A program made the position numbers and the translations under genes. The notes beneath the pieces are model-generated. The model searched no databases and had not been told where the DNA came from. It was given only the letters and a program-made list of their open reading frames with translations. From assembly GCA_002238425.1 (NCBI GenBank), contig MPMJ01000032.1:1-35667 (forward strand): a stretch of 35,667 nt of DNA, in the 5' to 3' direction. Source of the stretch: SAR202 cluster bacterium bin16. Its GTDB lineage: Bacteria; Chloroflexota; Dehalococcoidia; Lucifugimonadales; Australimonadaceae. Below are positions 34,072 through 35,667 of the stretch, piece by piece (positions within the stretch are counted from its first letter, which is position 1; the number at the start of each line of letters is the position of its first letter).

Positions 34072-34080
34072 ATTGTAGCA
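34072..34080 (-). promoter_or_regulatory. Extended -10 promoter of the thrS leader
   Basis: TGC-TACAAT on the minus strand, an extended -10 identical in form to the one at 34316-34324 and close to hrcA's TGC-TACATT. The -35 is weak. Transcription would start about 10 nt downstream, at or near the leader ATG. Confidence 0.55.
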
Positions 34081-34128
34081 CGCCGCCTGCTGGAGGCGAG
34101 ACTCACGTGGATGGGCAGGATGGGGGTG

Positions 34129-34410
34129 GTTCGACAGGCTCACCGCGAGTGGGACACCCACACCCATCCCACAGTACCCTCACCGCGCGGGAGCGCGTAA
34201 GTCCTCTCCCCCTTGAGAAGTTGCGTAACCCATCCGCCCCACCGAGGGCCCTCACCCTAACCCTCTCCCCCAGGAGAGGGAACCACACGGCATCGAACGG
34301 GACGTTGCGAGGCGGTGCTACAATCGTCCTACGGCACCGCGTGGCCGTGTGCGCTGGGGCGCACGTGTGACCTGCCGGTCACTTGGATTCCCGCTTTCGC
34401 GGGAATGACG
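34129..34410. repeat. Repeat-rich block upstream of the XdhC-family gene
   Basis: It contains GTTCGACAGGCTCACCGCGA (about 34129-34148), another short repeat of a kind often dispersed in genomes; type-A elements at about 34172-34228 and 34247-34280; the type-D palindrome GTGACCTGCCGGTCAC at 34367-34382; and type C at 34385-34410. A TGC-TACAAT extended -10 at 34316-34324 (plus strand) is embedded between them. It may drive the downstream gene through a repeat-bearing leader. Confidence 0.7.
34316..34324 (+). promoter_or_regulatory. Extended -10 candidate for the XdhC-family gene
   Basis: TGC-TACAAT lies 152 nt before the ATG at 34477, with D and C repeats in between. The motif is identical to that at the thrS leader on the other strand. 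No good -35 is seen. Confidence 0.4.
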
Positions 34411-34476
34411 AGAGAGACGCGGGAATGGTGAGTGAGGCGCGGGAATGACGGGCAAGACCCGGGGGAGGGTGAGCGC

Positions 34477-35601
34477 ATGAAGGCCGTCTACGACGAAGCA
34501 ACAGCGCTGACGAACGACGGGCAGGACTTCGTCATCGCAACCGTCGTGCACACGCAGGGCTCGACGCCCCAGAAGCCGGGCGCGGCGCTCTTGGTGCGCG
34601 GCGACGGCTCGACCGTCGGCACGCTCGGCGGGGGCTGCGTCGAGGGCGACATCTGGTTCGCCGCCAAGGAAGCGCTCCGCGAGAACACCGGCCCCCAGTA
34701 CAAGCGCTACTACCTGAACGAGGACATCGCCGCGCGCGACGGCCTCGTCTGCGGCGGCACGATGTACTTCTACATCGAGCCCCTCACCGGCGACGCGGGC
34801 GGACGGGCGCTTTCCGCGGAGGTCGCCGACGCCTACGCCGGCGGACCGAGCCTCTCCGTCGCGACGCTCGTGAAGAGCGACCGGCTCGCGCAGGGCGCGC
34901 GCATCGTCGTCCGCGAGGACGGCACGTCCGAGGGAACGTTCGGCGACGCCGCGCTCGACGCGGAAGCGATCGAGACGGCGAAGGACGTCATGCCGATGGG
35001 GCGCACCGCGCGCATCCACACCGAGCAGGGCGACGAACTGTTCGTGGAGGGCTACACGGCTCCCGCGCTGCTCGTGCTCATCGGCGGCGGGCACGTCAAC
35101 CTGCAGGTCGCGCGCATCGGCCACATGATGGGGCTGCGCGTGATGGTGACCGACGACCGCCGCGAGTTCGCGAACACGGAGCGCTTCCCGATGGCGGAGG
35201 CGACGAACGTCGCGCCCTACGACCGGGGCGTGGACGCCTTCCCCGTGACGCCGAACACGGCCATCGTCATCGGCTCGCGCGGGCACCACTTCGACGACCT
35301 CGCGACCGAGGCGGCGGCGCGCACGAACGCGGGCTACGTGGGGCTGCTGGGCAGCAAGCGCAAGACCATCATGATCTACGAGTCGCTGCTGCGGAAGGGC
35401 GTACCAGAGGAGCGGCTGCGCGACATACACGCGCCCGTGGGCCTCGACCTCGGCGGTCGCACGCCGGAGGAGATAGCGCTCAGCATCATCTCGGAGATCG
35501 TGGCGTGGCGGAACGGTCGCAGCGGCGGCCCGATGACGATGGAGTCGTTCCACATGGACCGGCTCGTCGCGAAGGTGAACGGCGCGGCAGCGTCCCGTTA
35601 G
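34477..35601 (+). CDS. XdhC/CoxI family molybdenum-cofactor insertion protein
   Basis: A 374-residue protein of the family that matures molybdenum hydroxylases (xanthine or CO dehydrogenase) by holding and sulfurating the cofactor. The N-terminal XdhC_CoxI part has GSTPQKPGAALLV and TLGGGCVEGDIW, with C54-type Cys in GGGCVE. The C-terminal XdhC Rossmann domain has LIGGGHVNLQVARI and TDDRREFANTERFP, then GSRGHHFDDLAT and LLGSKRKT. Length is typical. GGAGG is about 8 nt before ATG 34477; the open frame extends 15 codons upstream through repeat sequence. No hydroxylase subunits are in the window; they may lie downstream, beyond its end. Confidence 0.9.
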   Translation: MKAVYDEATALTNDGQDFVIATVVHTQGSTPQKPGAALLVRGDGSTVGTLGGGCVEGDIWFAAKEALRENTGPQYKRYYLNEDIAARDGLVCGGTMYFYIEPLTGDAGGRALSAEVADAYAGGPSLSVATLVKSDRLAQGARIVVREDGTSEGTFGDAALDAEAIETAKDVMPMGRTARIHTEQGDELFVEGYTAPALLVLIGGGHVNLQVARIGHMMGLRVMVTDDRREFANTERFPMAEATNVAPYDRGVDAFPVTPNTAIVIGSRGHHFDDLATEAAARTNAGYVGLLGSKRKTIMIYESLLRKGVPEERLRDIHAPVGLDLGGRTPEEIALSIISEIVAWRNGRSGGPMTMESFHMDRLVAKVNGAAASR

Positions 35602-35667
35602 GGGCGGCTCTCACGGGGTCCGCCTACTGTCCTACGCAGGCTCTAGACGTTGCGCGCCCGCCGGTAT

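Noticed and set aside
33881-34080. T-box riboswitch upstream of thrS
   Set aside because: No specifier loop, AG bulge or T-box sequence is seen; the leader ORF with a Thr run explains the region better.
35643-35667. Possible C-terminal tail of a minus-strand gene (ending NV then stop)
   Set aside because: Only seven codons are visible before the window ends; too little to support.

Overview
This GC-rich (estimated mid-60s %) window looks chromosomal. It probably comes from a non-model Chloroflexota, perhaps of the Dehalococcoidia/SAR202 type. That assignment is an inference from gene content: TRAP and dipeptide-type ABC uptake, Amidohydro_2 and flavin-monooxygenase catabolic genes, a CBS-less GuaB3, many TTG/GTG starts, and dense families of short palindromic intergenic repeats. 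No rRNA, tRNA or CRISPR array was seen.

Layout. 1-280: 3' end of an IS256-family transposase and its terminal repeat. 632-6045 (+): amidohydrolase, HsaA/acyl-CoA-dehydrogenase-like flavoprotein, NCS2 nucleobase-type permease with an extra C-terminal domain, and an MFS carrier, which reads as a catabolic and uptake set. 6209-6769 (+): DUF4287/DUF5655 protein. 6835-7938 (-): two paralogous secreted proteins, one with a histidine-rich repeat tail. 8164-9435 (+): class II Fic protein. 9673-10824 (-): guaB3. 11063-15024 (-): dctP, alpha/beta hydrolase, dctQ, dctM. 15410-16687 (+): MFS exporter. 16719-16946 (-): orphan antitoxin-like protein. 17172-20510 (+): hrcA, dnaJ, prmA behind a CIRCE operator. 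20593-26172 (-): complete dipeptide-type ABC importer with both ATPases fused. 26918-29139 (+): phthalate-decarboxylase/SBP-like protein and a DUF418 membrane protein. 29136-30580 (-): NUDIX hydrolase and gpsA. 30736-31911 (-): bicupin. 32132-33880 (-): thrS with an upstream threonine-rich leader ORF and attenuator. 34477-35601 (+): XdhC-family protein.

How the genes work together. Much of the window serves uptake and breakdown of organic solutes: two high-affinity importers, two or three secondary carriers, and hydrolase, monooxygenase, decarboxylase-like and cupin enzymes. Housekeeping genes (guaB3, hrcA-dnaJ-prmA, gpsA, thrS) are interspersed.

The most striking regulatory signal is upstream of thrS. 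A short ORF with six consecutive Thr codons is followed by alternative RNA pairings and an intrinsic terminator, the layout expected for ribosome-mediated attenuation of threonyl-tRNA synthetase. Others are a CIRCE element overlapping the hrcA start codon, a 15-bp palindrome upstream of the ABC operon, and a composite repeat family that occupies most long gaps.
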